DNA of 35,789 bases from Lysinibacillus sp. (GTDB lineage Bacteria; Bacillota; Bacilli; Bacillales_A; Planococcaceae), in the NCBI GenBank assembly GCA_031181585.1, contig JAPSKP010000017.1, positions 1 through 35,789 on the forward strand, in the 5' to 3' direction. The position numbers were made by a program, and so were the translations under genes. The number at the start of each line of letters is the position of its first letter. The first letter of the stretch is position 1. Positions 7,469 through 16,290 of this stretch are shown in pieces. The notes under the pieces are model-generated. The model had not been told where the DNA came from. It worked only from the letters and a program-made list of their open reading frames with translations, and made no database searches.

Positions 7469-8937
7469 TAGTAGATTGCGCGTCGTTCTTTAATGACGCG
7501 GATATTTTGCAATGTAGCATCTTCTGGTCCCTGTACAGGAAGACCAGCTTCAATGTTCATTTGAATGTATTTGATATTGTCTTCGGTAATGACTTCGCCA
7601 GGGATGAAGATTGGGATACCTGGAGGATATACCATGATGAATTCTGCAGAAATGCGATCGTGTGCTTCAGAAAGCGGAATCACTTCTGTCTCTGCATAAA
7701 ATGCATCACGTGGAGACATAGCAAGAGCCGGAATTTCCGGAACTTTTACATTCGGAACAGTCACACTTGCTTCTGAATTGAATGCTTGCGACATGCGTAT
7801 TAAGGCATTGACGAGAATGTTCATTTCCTTTTTAGTATCGCCTAATGTCACTAAACACAAAATATTATAAAGGTCGGATAGCTCGACTTCAATATTGGCG
7901 TTGTGGCGCAGCCACTCTTCTGCATCATGGCCCGTAATGCCTAAATCCTTCACACTAATCAATAGTTTGCAAGGATCCATGTCAAACGTTGCTGAAGAAT
8001 GCAGCTTTTCGCGGCCGACACATGTCAAGTGAGGGATTGCATTAATACGCTTGCGTGTATCTTTCGCCAAACGAATCGCTTCATCAAGCAAATCATGTCC
8101 ATTAATTGCCAGCTGGCGTCGTGCACAGTCAAGAGAGGCAAGCAGCGGATAGGATGTAGACGTTGTTGTCAGCATGGAGAAGAACGCCTGAGCGCGCTTA
8201 GCCGATACTAGCCCTTCCCGGACATTTAAAATCGATGTCCCTGTCATCGATCCTCCTAATTTATGCACACTTGTAGCTGCCATATCTGCACCGGCCTGCA
8301 TGGCGGATAAAGGCAGTTCATCATGAAATTTGATGTGTACACCATGAGCCTCATCCACGACGACAGGTATATCATGTGAATGGACGATTTCTACAATTCT
8401 CTTCAAATCAGCTGCAAAGCCGAAGTAAGTCGGATTAATCACTAAAACTGCTTTTGCATCTGGATATTTTTGTAAGGCTTTCTCTACTGATTCTGGAGAG
8501 ATGCCGTGGGAAATACCTAATTCTGGATCTACTTCTGGGTGAATGAAAATAGGAATAGCCCCTGCAAATACAATAGCCGACATAATCGATTTATGAACAT
8601 TCCGTGGTACTAGAATTTTGTCACCCGGACCAACGACTGTCAGAATCATTGTCTGGATTGCACCACTAGTACCTTGAACGGAAAAGAATGTATGATCAGC
8701 ACCAAAAGCCTCGGCAGCTAAGCTTTGCGCTTCTTTAATCGCCGCTTTTGGAGAGTGTAAATCATCTAGTGGAGCAATATTAATTAAATCAATTGATAAA
8801 ACGTTGTCGCCGACGAATTCTCGAAACGCTGGGTCCATACCTGAGCCCTTTTTATGACCGGGAATATGGAACTGGACAGGATGTCTGTTTCGGTGTTTAA
8901 GTAAAACGTCGAACAATGGAGTCTCTAACTGTGACAA
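7468..8937 (-). CDS. speA: Arginine decarboxylase (PLP aspartate-aminotransferase fold)
   Basis: Converts arginine to agmatine, first step of the agmatine route to polyamines. A 489-residue member of the Orn/Lys/Arg decarboxylase family. Early QFHIPGHKKGSGMD motif, VVDEAHG with the pyridine-nitrogen Asp (D195) and SVHKLGGSMTG with the Schiff-base Lys (K226) are all present. Start: a GTG four codons upstream (8949) also opens the frame, but TTG 8937 has AGGTGG (8951-8946) eight bases before it and gives MSQLETPL, matching the known B. subtilis SpeA start, so TTG is chosen. Lysine decarboxylase activity is the alternative within this family. Own promoter at 8980-9008; terminator shared with lrgB. 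Confidence 0.93.
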   Translation of the reverse strand: MSQLETPLFDVLLKHRNRHPVQFHIPGHKKGSGMDPAFREFVGDNVLSIDLINIAPLDDLHSPKAAIKEAQSLAAEAFGADHTFFSVQGTSGAIQTMILTVVGPGDKILVPRNVHKSIMSAIVFAGAIPIFIHPEVDPELGISHGISPESVEKALQKYPDAKAVLVINPTYFGFAADLKRIVEIVHSHDIPVVVDEAHGVHIKFHDELPLSAMQAGADMAATSVHKLGGSMTGTSILNVREGLVSAKRAQAFFSMLTTTSTSYPLLASLDCARRQLAINGHDLLDEAIRLAKDTRKRINAIPHLTCVGREKLHSSATFDMDPCKLLISVKDLGITGHDAEEWLRHNANIEVELSDLYNILCLVTLGDTKKEMNILVNALIRMSQAFNSEASVTVPNVKVPEIPALAMSPRDAFYAETEVIPLSEAHDRISAEFIMVYPPGIPIFIPGEVITEDNIKYIQMNIEAGLPVQGPEDATLQNIRVIKERRAIY

Positions 8938-8979
8938 CGCAGGTACCACCTCGCTTAATTGAAATTTGAAAACAAAAGA

Positions 8980-9008
8980 ATTATAGCACCTATTAACCAG
9001 TGTGACTA
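8980..9008 (-). promoter_or_regulatory. SigA promoter of speA
   Basis: Minus strand: TAGTCA (9008-9003), 17-base spacer, perfect TATAAT (8985-8980), about 40 bases before the TTG start. Confidence 0.65.
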
Positions 9009-9075
9009 TAAAAAAATTATAAATTTCACTATAACGATAAATAGCGTATATTTCAAAGAAAACGGAGGGAAATCT

Positions 9076-10035
9076 ATGAAGTGGGAAACACGTATAACAA
9101 AATTATTAAATATTGAGTATCCAATTATCCAGGGGGGGCTTGCCTATTTGGCTTATGCCGATCTTGCAGCGGCCGTATCAAATGCAGGTGGACTTGGCCA
9201 AATTACGGCGATGAGTCTGCCTTCGCCAGAAGCATTGCGTGCGGAGATAGAAAAAGTAAGGGCCCTCACGGACAAGCCGTTTGGCGTGAATTTTGCCATT
9301 GGACAACATGGCAAAGGATACGAACCAATGGTCGAAGTAGCGAAAGAGATGAATGTTCCTGTCGTTACAATGACTGGAGGGAATCCGGCCCCTATTTTCG
9401 ATATTTTACAAGATAGTGATTGTAAAAAGCTGGTGTTAGTTGCAGCGCGTCGTCAAGCACAAAAGGCAGAACAATTAGGGGCAGATGCTGTTATGGTTGT
9501 TGGACAAGAGGGTGGAGGCCATTTAGGGAGAGATGACATCGGTACAATGGTACTCGTTCCGCAGGTAGTAGATAGTGTTTCCATTCCCGTCATCGCATCA
9601 GGTGGTATTGGAGATGGACGCGGCTGGATGGCAGCGCATGCACTGGGAGCAGAAGGAATTGAGATGGGAACGCGCTTCATTGCAACGAAGGAATGTGTGC
9701 ATGCATCTGAAGCTTATAAAGAAGCACTGCTTGCGAGTACTGAAAATGATACAACAGTGATCAAACGGTCTTTAGGCGCCCCGGCACGCGCTCTACGCAA
9801 TGATTTTACTGAAAAAATCCTTAAGATTGAAGGCGAAACACCAACCTATGAGGCGCTGAAAGACTATATCAGCGGTAAGGCTAATAAGCGTTATATTTAT
9901 GATGGAGACGCTTCTCAAGGGTATGGCTGGGCTGGGCAGGTAACAGGTATGATTTCCGATGTTCCGACTGTAGCGGAGCTAATCGAGCGAATGGTTGTAC
10001 AAGCGGAAGAAATCCGTTTAAAATGGGGGCAGTAA
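9076..10035 (+). CDS. Nitronate monooxygenase / FabK-like FMN enzyme
   Basis: A 319-residue TIM-barrel flavoprotein of the nitronate monooxygenase (2-nitropropane dioxygenase) family, which also contains enoyl-ACP reductase FabK. Seen: PIIQGG at 16-21, SNAGGLGQI at 35-43, GQEGGGHLGRDD at 143-154 holding the family His149, and the FMN phosphate loops IASGGIGDGRG (173-183) and MGTRF (197-201). Typical activity is oxidation of alkyl nitronates; FabK-type activity cannot be excluded. The frame is open further upstream, but ATG 9076 follows CGGAGGG and begins at the family's usual N-terminus. Divergent from speA; yktA follows closely. Confidence 0.85.
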   Translation: MKWETRITKLLNIEYPIIQGGLAYLAYADLAAAVSNAGGLGQITAMSLPSPEALRAEIEKVRALTDKPFGVNFAIGQHGKGYEPMVEVAKEMNVPVVTMTGGNPAPIFDILQDSDCKKLVLVAARRQAQKAEQLGADAVMVVGQEGGGHLGRDDIGTMVLVPQVVDSVSIPVIASGGIGDGRGWMAAHALGAEGIEMGTRFIATKECVHASEAYKEALLASTENDTTVIKRSLGAPARALRNDFTEKILKIEGETPTYEALKDYISGKANKRYIYDGDASQGYGWAGQVTGMISDVPTVAELIERMVVQAEEIRLKWGQ

Positions 10036-10096
10036 TGAAGAAATGGCAACTGCGCCTGACGTGATTGCCCTATATCCGATAAAGGCAGGGAACAGC

Positions 10097-10366
10097 ATGG
10101 AATATTCATACCCATTATCGACGGATTGGACTACGCAGGAAATGGTAGATGTCGTCCAATTCTTTGAAGCAGTGGAAGCTGCTTATGAAAAAGGCATTAA
10201 ACGAGAAGTGTTCATGGCAAAGTATCGCCGTTTTAAAGAAGTTGTGCCCTCACAGGCAGAGGAGAAAACGATTTTCCGGCAATTTGAGCAAGCAAGCGGC
10301 TATGTGAGCTATAAAGCGGTGAAAATGGCCAAGGAATCAACAGATGGACAAATAATACGCTTATAA
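10097..10366 (+). CDS. yktA: UPF0223 family protein YktA
   Basis: An 89-residue soluble, mostly helical protein of unknown function, conserved in Bacillales. Segments EYSYPLSTDWTTQEMVDVV, YRRFKEVVPSQAEEKTIFR and FEQASGYVSYKAVK agree with B. subtilis YktA as I recall it. The frame is open from 10043, but ATG 10097 gives the family's standard start and length and is preceded by GGCAGGG. It follows the nitronate monooxygenase gene by 61 bases and may be cotranscribed with it; a strong terminator comes after. Confidence 0.88.
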   Translation: MEYSYPLSTDWTTQEMVDVVQFFEAVEAAYEKGIKREVFMAKYRRFKEVVPSQAEEKTIFRQFEQASGYVSYKAVKMAKESTDGQIIRL

Positions 10367-10394
10367 TTCATCACCCGTTAACGAGAAATAAACA

Positions 10395-10433
10395 AAAGTT
10401 GCAGAACCAAAAAGAGGTTCTGCAACTTTTTTA
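10395..10433. terminator. Bidirectional terminator yktA / ferrochelatase
   Basis: Arms AAAGTTGCAGAACC (10395-10408) and GGTTCTGCAACTTT (10416-10429), 7-base loop, T-run on both strands; sits between the convergent ends of yktA and the ferrochelatase-like gene. Confidence 0.88.
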
Positions 10434-10434
10434 T

Positions 10435-11343
10435 TTAGGTTGGTTGAATGTACGTTGTCACTAAGGCAGCGAGCGCATATACTGTGTCAAAGCTGTCGCC
10501 AGGGAACTCTGAAAGAGCGAAGGGAACACCTAACTCGTGGCATAATTCCCGGCACTCTTCCCCAATTTCAAAGTAGGATTCTACATCAGCAGTGAGGGCA
10601 AGTAGCTCGCAAGTGACAAAACCTGTACCACCTGCGGCATGTAATTCTCGAATCTTATCCTTTACATCAGGCTCCAGCCAGTTGGCTTTTCCTCTAGATG
10701 AACGGTATGTCGTATGGAAATTTTGAATACCAGCTGCGTCAGCAATGGCTATCGCCATTTCTGTAAATTGCTTTACGTAAATGACATTACGCTCTGGGTC
10801 CAACGGCTGGCTATGAACCGTAAACAGTACATGCGCATTTTCCTGAGCAGCTACCGGCAGCCACTTGTATGCACGTTTGACGCGTTCTGCATAAACATGG
10901 ACGATTCCCTCATTCGTATGTCAATCTCTTATTGGTATATGCAAAAGGTCTTGACCGGCAATCAAGTCTGCTACCTCTTTATGTACAGCACCACCACCTG
11001 AGGGTGAAGAAATAGGGTTAATCGGTAACGTTATAATCGTATTCACACCATCAGCTAAAGCATTTTCAACAGCATCTTTGATGAATGGTGCTGTATGCTT
11101 GTAAGCATTATAAACTTTCACCGGTTCTTCTAGACGCTCATTCAACACTATTTCCAAGCCTTGTGCAATTCGTTGTGTAGAAGAAGCAATGAAGTCAGGG
11201 AAACCAGGCTTCTTAAAGGAAGCTGCAATATTCTTCAGCATGGGACCGGGTACGGGTTTTCCGTTAAGAATGTGGCTGAAGTAACTAGCGATATCATCAA
11301 TGGATGTTGGTGCGCCGTAAGCATAATGGATAATACCGATCAT
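10435..11343 (-). pseudogene. hemH: Ferrochelatase paralogue with one in-frame TGA
   Basis: Reads as one 302-codon ferrochelatase (family inserts iron into coproporphyrin III or protoporphyrin) if TGA at 10923-10921 (codon 141) is passed. The two halves are in the same frame, so this is a nonsense codon, not a frameshift. In my alignment with B. subtilis HemH from memory the TGA falls on the Trp of ESWYDEP, so a single TGG-to-TGA change explains it. The rest is intact: MIGIIHYAYGAPTS start, catalytic His177 in TVHSQP, GKANWLEPDV, and the metal-site Glu255 in ADVESYFE. ATG 11343 follows GGGGAG. A Fur box sits in its promoter. A second, intact copy elsewhere in the genome is likely but not visible. 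Confidence 0.85.
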
Positions 11344-11390
11344 ATGTTTAAAAACTCCCCTCAATTGGTAGTATAAGAAATATAAATTCA

Positions 11391-11419
11391 ATTATATTGG
11401 AAGTGATAATCATTTTCAA
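11391..11419 (-). promoter_or_regulatory. SigA promoter of the ferrochelatase-like gene
   Basis: Minus strand: TTGAAA (11419-11414), a 17-base spacer and a perfect TATAAT (11396-11391), about 48 bases before the ATG. The Fur box at 11404-11418 overlaps the -35 and spacer. Confidence 0.85.
11404..11418. promoter_or_regulatory. Fur box
   Basis: TGATAATCATTTTCA matches the B. subtilis 7-1-7 Fur consensus TGATAATnATTATCA at all but one position. It lies over the -35 and spacer of the ferrochelatase-like promoter, the expected place for iron-dependent repression. Confidence 0.85.
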
Positions 11420-11437
11420 TGAAAGAGGGGTGAAAAA

Positions 11438-11468
11438 TAACAGATGTGCAACTTTCACACATCTGTTA
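11438..11468 (-). terminator. Terminator of yktB
   Basis: Minus strand: TAACAGATGTG (11468-11458), 9-base loop, CACATCTGTTA (11448-11438), then a T-rich run TTTTTCA. Ten bases past the yktB stop; separates it from the Fur-controlled gene. Confidence 0.8.
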
Positions 11469-11477
11469 CTAACAGAG

Positions 11478-12104
11478 CTATTTTCCCACCATGAGATTGT
11501 AAATTGGGAGCAAATCATCGAATGTTTCTTCTGCCAATTGCATAAACTCATCAGAAGAAAGCTTAATCGCTTCCTCCGCTGGAATATGGCGACCGACTAA
11601 AAATTCGCCTTTTTTCACATCTCGGAGGCGCACAAGCAGCTGTTTAAGCTGGTCATCACGAGCTTCGCTTAACGGAATGGCATGAGGGGACATATGGTCT
11701 CCTGAAATGACGAAATTTTCACTCAATTGGTCAAAAATATTTATATGCTGAAGCAGGCGATCAGCCATTTCCGCTTTCTGCGGCGCTTCATAAATAATTC
11801 CCACAACGATGAATAAATGGCTTTCCCATAGGCCAATCTGGAAATGAGGCAATGCTTTATACCCACGCTTGTATGGAGCAAAGGCAACCCAGGAATCTTT
11901 TGGAGGGTTTACTGTTCTGCGTGCATGCTTTGCAACATGCGGAAAGAACTCATCTCCTGTATTTGCACTGAAGTAAGCTGAAAAGAATTCACCTAGGGTT
12001 TGAAACTTCGGACGGACGATTTGCGTCAGTGCTTCCATTCTTTCGTCTAATCCATTGATCAGGAAAACATGAAAGTCCTCAGTTTTCCATTGTACATTAC
12101 TCAA
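11478..12104 (-). CDS. yktB: UPF0637 family protein YktB
   Basis: A 208-residue soluble protein of the DUF1054/UPF0637 family, conserved in Bacillales; its structure is known but its role is not. Seen: EDFHVFLINGLDERMEAL at the start, HVAKHARRTVNPPKDSWVAF and a central HFQIGLWESHLFIVVGIIYE strand pair, all typical of YktB as I recall it. The start is TTG 12104 behind AAAGGAG. Its own terminator follows, so it is probably monocistronic. In B. subtilis it also lies between yktA and yktC; here a ferrochelatase paralogue has been placed between yktA and yktB. Confidence 0.88.
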   Translation of the reverse strand: MSNVQWKTEDFHVFLINGLDERMEALTQIVRPKFQTLGEFFSAYFSANTGDEFFPHVAKHARRTVNPPKDSWVAFAPYKRGYKALPHFQIGLWESHLFIVVGIIYEAPQKAEMADRLLQHINIFDQLSENFVISGDHMSPHAIPLSEARDDQLKQLLVRLRDVKKGEFLVGRHIPAEEAIKLSSDEFMQLAEETFDDLLPIYNLMVGK

Positions 12105-12134
12105 AATTAGTAACTCCTTTCGATTTTATGTTTA

Positions 12135-12171
12135 TTTTGTTAAGATTTTGGGAAAAAATCTTATAACAAAA
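12135..12171. repeat. Inverted repeat between yktB and the next gene
   Basis: TTTTGTTAAGATTTT (12135-12149) and AAAATCTTATAACAAAA (12155-12171) pair over 15 bases with a 2-base bulge. It lies in the divergent gap (120 bases). With no T-run after it on either strand it is more likely an operator or transcript hairpin than a terminator. Confidence 0.4.
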
Positions 12172-12224
12172 ACTTTAGAGAAAGTCAAAGGTTTTTTAAA
12201 AAAATACTAAGGAAGTGATGGAGA

Positions 12225-12422
12225 ATGAAACAGATGGTTAAAATTATACGCAAAGTTGACATTGAAAAGCAATACGAGCAAATCCTGCGATTAGAATTGG
12301 ATTATGAGCTGGCTTCCTTATATGCAGCAATGAAGAACAGTAACAAGGACGAAATAGAAAAATCGAAAAAGCGATTAAAAGAAATTCACGGAGAATTAGA
12401 AGGTCTACATGCATATGCGTAA
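12225..12422 (+). CDS. Small coiled-coil protein, YkzI-like position
   Basis: A 65-residue, highly charged, fully helical protein: KKSKEI-type heptads (IEKSKKRLKEIHGELEG) suggest a short coiled coil. ATG 12225 follows AAGGAAGTGATGGAGA, a strong ribosome site, and a good terminator follows, so it is a real gene. B. subtilis has a small gene, ykzI, beside yktC; this protein occupies the same place and may be its counterpart, but I cannot confirm the match from memory. Function unknown. Confidence 0.75.
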   Translation: MKQMVKIIRKVDIEKQYEQILRLELDYELASLYAAMKNSNKDEIEKSKKRLKEIHGELEGLHAYA

Positions 12423-12443
12423 TAAAAATTTTATACCTAAGTA

Positions 12444-12485
12444 AAAAATCACTTGCTGAATGTTCGGACAGCAGGTGATTTTTGT
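12444..12485 (+). terminator. Terminator after the small coiled-coil gene
   Basis: AAAATCACTTGCTG (12445-12458) pairs with CAGCAGGTGATTTT (12469-12482), one G-T pair, loop of ten, T-run following. Confidence 0.85.
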
Positions 12486-12560
12486 TATACTAACTATATA
12501 ATGTGAATCCAGCGTTATGTATGTTACATATTGAAACGGGAAGCGAAAGGTGGTTGTACT

Positions 12561-13358
12561 ATGGATTTAAAGCAGTTGGATACCTTTGCGAAGGAAATAA
12601 TTATTGAAGCGGGAAAGCGGATTTGTGCCTCGTTTTCATATGATTTGAAAGTGGAAGTAGAAACGAAGTCCAGTCCCAATGATTTGGTGACAAATATTGA
12701 CCGCGAAACGGAATTGTTTTTCATCGAGCAAATTCACAAATTCGATCCTTCACATAAAATTCTCGGCGAAGAGGGTATGGGAGAACATCCAGATTCAATG
12801 GAGGGCGTTGTGTGGATTATTGACCCAATCGACGGAACGATGAATTTTGTTAAGCAGCATCGCCACTTCATGATTACGCTTGGCATCTATATTGATGGAG
12901 TCGGCAAACTCGGTTACATATATGATGTCATGCGGGGGGACCTGTTTTACGCCATTGCCGGAGAAGGTGCCTGGTACAATGATTCTCCACTGCGTAAGCT
13001 GCAGCCGTTAACGATAGATGAAGCAGTGATTGGGATTAATGCAAGCTGGGTAACCCCAAATGCGAAAATTAATCATGAAAAGTTGATTGATCTTATTAAT
13101 ACCGTTCGAGGAACACGCTCTTACGGCTCAGCCGCTATGGAAATCGCCTTTGTGGTAAGCGGCAAGCTGGATGCTTATATTTCTATGCGACTCGCGCCAT
13201 GGGATATCGGCGGGGGGATTATTATTGCGAAAGAAGTAGGAGCTATTGCAACAAATTTACATGGACAAGCTCCCGATTTAGTTGGTTCGGATACTTTTTT
13301 AATCGCTAATCCGCATATTCATCAATTAATTTTAGACAATTACATTGAAGAAAAATAA
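12561..13358 (+). CDS. suhB: Inositol-1-monophosphatase family phosphatase YktC/SuhB
   Basis: A Mg-dependent sugar-phosphate phosphatase; family members hydrolyse inositol monophosphate, and relatives act on fructose-1,6-bisphosphate, NADP or PAP. The 265-residue length equals B. subtilis YktC. The metal site is complete: GEEGM with Glu70, WIIDPIDGTMNFV with Asp88 and Asp91, and APWDIGGG with Asp215. The frame is open ten codons upstream, but ATG 12561 follows AAAGGTGG and begins at the family's start. PAP phosphatase activity would complement the sulfate pathway at the end of this window, but that is only a thought; in these bacteria PAP is usually handled by NrnA or CysQ-type enzymes. Confidence 0.92.
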   Translation: MDLKQLDTFAKEIIIEAGKRICASFSYDLKVEVETKSSPNDLVTNIDRETELFFIEQIHKFDPSHKILGEEGMGEHPDSMEGVVWIIDPIDGTMNFVKQHRHFMITLGIYIDGVGKLGYIYDVMRGDLFYAIAGEGAWYNDSPLRKLQPLTIDEAVIGINASWVTPNAKINHEKLIDLINTVRGTRSYGSAAMEIAFVVSGKLDAYISMRLAPWDIGGGIIIAKEVGAIATNLHGQAPDLVGSDTFLIANPHIHQLILDNYIEEK

Positions 13359-13363
13359 AAAAT

Positions 13364-13396
13364 ACCGCCCTGCATGTTAGATGCCGGGCGGTTGTT
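13364..13396 (+). terminator. Terminator of suhB
   Basis: ACCGCCC (13364-13370)/GGGCGGT (13386-13392) with inner GCAT/ATGC pairing and a following TGTTTT. The minus-strand ylaF gene ends 17 bases further on. Confidence 0.8.
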
Positions 13397-13409
13397 TTAT
13401 GAGAAAAGC

Positions 13410-13628
13410 TTATAATAAGCCTGCTTCGATGAATTTTTTCTTTTGTTTCATGCCAGTCATAAAAATAAGACACACAGCGATGATACAAGCTAGAATGCCG
13501 ATAATACCCGCTGTATCGTACTCATCTGTTCCTGCCATAAAGACAAGGGATACTGAGAAGCCGATTCCTATCATTGATAACAGGGCAGCTAATGAGTAGA
13601 TAAACATAACAACTTTTGCTTTATTCAC
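13410..13628 (-). CDS. ylaF: YlaF family (DUF5325) small membrane protein
   Basis: A 72-residue protein with two hydrophobic segments (about 7-31 and 40-60) joined by an acidic loop (AGTDEYDTAG), and a basic C-terminal end MKQKKKF. The size, topology and position next to and divergent from typA match B. subtilis YlaF; function is unknown. The start is GTG 13628, seven bases after AGGAGG. Convergent with suhB and divergent from typA. Confidence 0.75.
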   Translation of the reverse strand: MNKAKVVMFIYSLAALLSMIGIGFSVSLVFMAGTDEYDTAGIIGILACIIAVCLIFMTGMKQKKKFIEAGLL

Positions 13629-13683
13629 GAGAAATCCTCCTCTATCAAATCTTATGTGAAAACATAATGCTCAATTTTCCGAA

Positions 13684-13712
13684 AAGACATTTGCGCCTAC
13701 ATGTGCTATAAT
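13684..13712 (+). promoter_or_regulatory. SigA promoter of typA
   Basis: AAGACA (13684-13689), 17-base spacer, perfect TATAAT (13707-13712), then about 42 bases to the ATG. Confidence 0.65.
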
Positions 13713-13753
13713 ATCACAGTTAAACAACTGAAAAAAGAATATGGAGTGGAATA

Positions 13754-15604
13754 ATGACAAATTTACGTCAAGATTTACGTAACATCGCAATTATCGCGCA
13801 CGTTGACCATGGTAAAACGACACTAGTAGACCAATTATTAAAACAATCTGGAACTTTCCGTTCGAATGAGCAAGTAGAAGAACGCGCAATGGACTCAAAT
13901 GATATTGAGCGTGAGCGTGGTATTACTATTTTAGCAAAAAATACGGCGGTTAACTATAACGGTACTCGCATTAATATTTTAGATACACCAGGACACGCAG
14001 ACTTCGGTGGAGAAGTAGAGCGTATTCTAAAAATGGTAGATGGCGTTCTATTAGTTGTAGACGCTTATGAAGGCTGTATGCCGCAAACACGCTTCGTGTT
14101 AAAGAAAGCACTAGAGCAAAATTTAACACCAATCGTTGTTGTAAATAAAGTAGATAAAGATTCAGCTCGTCCTGAAGAAGTAGTGGACGAAGTACTAGAG
14201 CTGCTAATTGAGCTGGATGCAAACGATGATCAGCTTGATTTCCCGGTTGTATATGCTTCAGGGGTAAACGGTACAGCATCATTAGATCCAAATCCTGCAA
14301 ACCAGGAAGCAGATATGAAATGCTTATTCGAACAAATTATCGAGCATATTCCTGCACCAGTAGATAACTCAGAAGAGCCGCTGCAATTCCAGGTAGCATT
14401 ACTTGACTATAACGATTTTGTCGGCCGTATTGGTATTGGCCGTGTGTTCCGCGGAACAATTTCTGTTGGGCAGCAGGTAGCATTAATGAAATTGGACGGT
14501 AAGGTGAAAAACTTCCGTGTAACAAAAATCTTCGGTTTCTTCGGTCTGAAGCGTGAAGAAGTCCAAACGGCAAAAGCTGGTGATTTAATCGCCGTTTCCG
14601 GGATGGAAGACATTAACGTAGGAGAAACAGTGTGTCCTATTGAGCATCAGGAAGCATTGACACCATTACGTATTGATGAACCAACATTACAAATGACGTT
14701 CTTAGTAAACAATTCACCGTTTGCTGGCCGTGAAGGGAAATGGGTGACTTCATCGAAAATTGAAGAGCGCCTGCGTGCACAGCTGCAAACAGACGTATCT
14801 CTGCGGGTAGAAGATACTGATTCTCCGGATGCCTGGACAGTTTCAGGACGCGGTGAACTTCACTTATCCATTTTAATTGAAAACATGCGCCGTGAAGGTT
14901 TTGAATTGCAAGTATCGAAACCGCAAGTAATTATTAAAGAAGTTGATGGTGTGAAATGTGAGCCGGTGGAACGTGTGCAAGTAGACGTACCGGAAGACAG
15001 CGTTGGTTCAATTATCGAATCACTAGGTATGCGTAAAGGCGAAATGGTGGATATGATTAATAACGGCAACGGTCAAGTACGTATTATCTTCAATGTACCA
15101 GCCCGCGGTTTAATCGGCTATACAACAGAGTTTATGTCCTTAACAAAAGGCTTCGGTATTATTAACCATACGTTTGAGTCTTATCAACCAGTTGTTCCTG
15201 GTAAAGTCGGTGGACGTCACCAAGGTGTTCTTGTATCGATGGAGAACGGTAAAGCAACAACTTACGGTATGATGGGTGTCGAAGACCGTGGTACACTATT
15301 TGTAGAGCCGGGTACAGAAGTTTATGAAGGCATGATCGTTGGTGAGAACACACGTGAAAACGATATTACAGTTAACATCACAAAAATGAAGCAAAAAACA
15401 AATATTCGTTCAGCTAATAAAGATCAAACGAACGTTATTAAAAAGCCGCGTATTATGACGCTTGAAGAATCATTAGAATATTTAAGTGACGATGAATATT
15501 TAGAAGTAACGCCGGAATCAATTCGTCTGCGTAAGCAAATTCTAGATAAAAATGAGCGCGAACGAATTGCGAAAAAGAAAAAATACGCTGAAACAGAAAA
15601 GTAA
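13754..15604 (+). CDS. typA: Ribosome-associated translational GTPase TypA/BipA
   Basis: An EF-G-like GTPase that binds the 70S ribosome and helps 50S assembly and growth in cold or stress. The 616 residues match the family length. G1 AHVDHGKT at 15-22, RGITI at 55-59, G3 DTPGH at 77-81 and G4 NKVD at 131-134 are intact; the C-terminal part has [21 protein letters not shown] and the typical [18 protein letters not shown] 13754 follows GGAGTGG. Codon use is strongly biased, as in highly expressed genes. It has its own promoter and is followed by ylaH after 28 bases, probably in the same transcript. Confidence 0.97.
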   Translation: MTNLRQDLRNIAIIAHVDHGKTTLVDQLLKQSGTFRSNEQVEERAMDSNDIERERGITILAKNTAVNYNGTRINILDTPGHADFGGEVERILKMVDGVLLVVDAYEGCMPQTRFVLKKALEQNLTPIVVVNKVDKDSARPEEVVDEVLELLIELDANDDQLDFPVVYASGVNGTASLDPNPANQEADMKCLFEQIIEHIPAPVDNSEEPLQFQVALLDYNDFVGRIGIGRVFRGTISVGQQVALMKLDGKVKNFRVTKIFGFFGLKREEVQTAKAGDLIAVSGMEDINVGETVCPIEHQEALTPLRIDEPTLQMTFLVNNSPFAGREGKWVTSSKIEERLRAQLQTDVSLRVEDTDSPDAWTVSGRGELHLSILIENMRREGFELQVSKPQVIIKEVDGVKCEPVERVQVDVPEDSVGSIIESLGMRKGEMVDMINNGNGQVRIIFNVPARGLIGYTTEFMSLTKGFGIINHTFESYQPVVPGKVGGRHQGVLVSMENGKATTYGMMGVEDRGTLFVEPGTEVYEGMIVGENTRENDITVNITKMKQKTNIRSANKDQTNVIKKPRIMTLEESLEYLSDDEYLEVTPESIRLRKQILDKNERERIAKKKKYAETEK

Positions 15605-15632
15605 GTTTCACGTAAGGGAGAAAGGATGAAGG

Positions 15633-15998
15633 GTGTTGCTGAGTTTGGCACTTAACTTTGTTCAAGCATCTGAGGTCAGAGTAGGTACAGAAGCAGAAGT
15701 ATTAAATGATTTAACAGGCATTAGCCACTTTATTTATGAAAATGCTCCTAACTATACAACCGCAGGATATATAGTGTTCTTTTCTGTATTTATTTTATGT
15801 GCCATTGTTTATCAATTAGGCTTTGCAAGAAAATTGAAGCTATGGCAAAACGTTATTATATATTGCTTTTTGTTTTTAGGATGTATTGTTCTGACATTCT
15901 TTGCGCTATCTTTGCCAATGATAGAGGGGCTAATCGTAGCAGCATTGTTTTTAGGGATTTATAAACTTCGCTTATCACGTGAAAAGCAAGCGGAATAG
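15633..15998 (+). CDS. ylaH: YlaH-like membrane protein
   Basis: A 121-residue protein with three hydrophobic segments (about 45-62, 71-88, 92-108). The run IVYQLGFARKLKLWQNVIIY and the C-terminal LIVAALFLGIYKLRLSR match YlaH of B. subtilis as remembered; function unknown. The N-terminal 40 residues are longer and more variable than in B. subtilis. The start is GTG 15633 behind AAGG; an overlapping ATG seven bases upstream is in another frame and stops after nine codons. Located directly after typA, as in B. subtilis. Confidence 0.8.
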   Translation: MLLSLALNFVQASEVRVGTEAEVLNDLTGISHFIYENAPNYTTAGYIVFFSVFILCAIVYQLGFARKLKLWQNVIIYCFLFLGCIVLTFFALSLPMIEGLIVAALFLGIYKLRLSREKQAE

Positions 15999-16119
15999 CT
16001 TAAATAGTTAATAACGAATAATGAGCAGGAAGTACAGGGGCTGTAGGAGACCTACGAAAAATCTCAAGATGAATTTCCCCTGGCGAGTTAGCTACTCAAC
16101 TGAATAGGCAGTTTGGTTA

Positions 16120-16158
16120 AAACGAGTCCGGTGTTGTCCCGGACTCGTTTTTATTTTT
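16120..16158 (+). terminator. Terminator of the typA-ylaH unit
   Basis: AAACGAGTCCGG (16120-16131)/CCGGACTCGTTT (16139-16150), 12-base stem with a 7-base loop, then TTATTTTT. It lies 120 bases past ylaH; no gene is seen between. Confidence 0.9.
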
Positions 16159-16290
16159 CTTTCATACATTTATTGTCATTGTTATTCAATGCGTATGTGG
16201 TTTTGATTAAATGATCAAATACTTTAGGAATCCTTTCATTCCTGGATGGAAAAAATGATTTTTGAACACTTGACCTTTTCTTAAGAATAA

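Noticed and set aside
8959..9075. 39-residue N-terminal extension of the nitronate monooxygenase
   Set aside because: The added residues are unlike the family and the CGGAGGG site points to ATG 9076.
10435..11391. Two separate genes or a frameshifted ferrochelatase
   Set aside because: Translation across 10804-10920 stays in the same frame and matches the family; only one TGA separates the halves, so it is neither two genes nor a frameshift.
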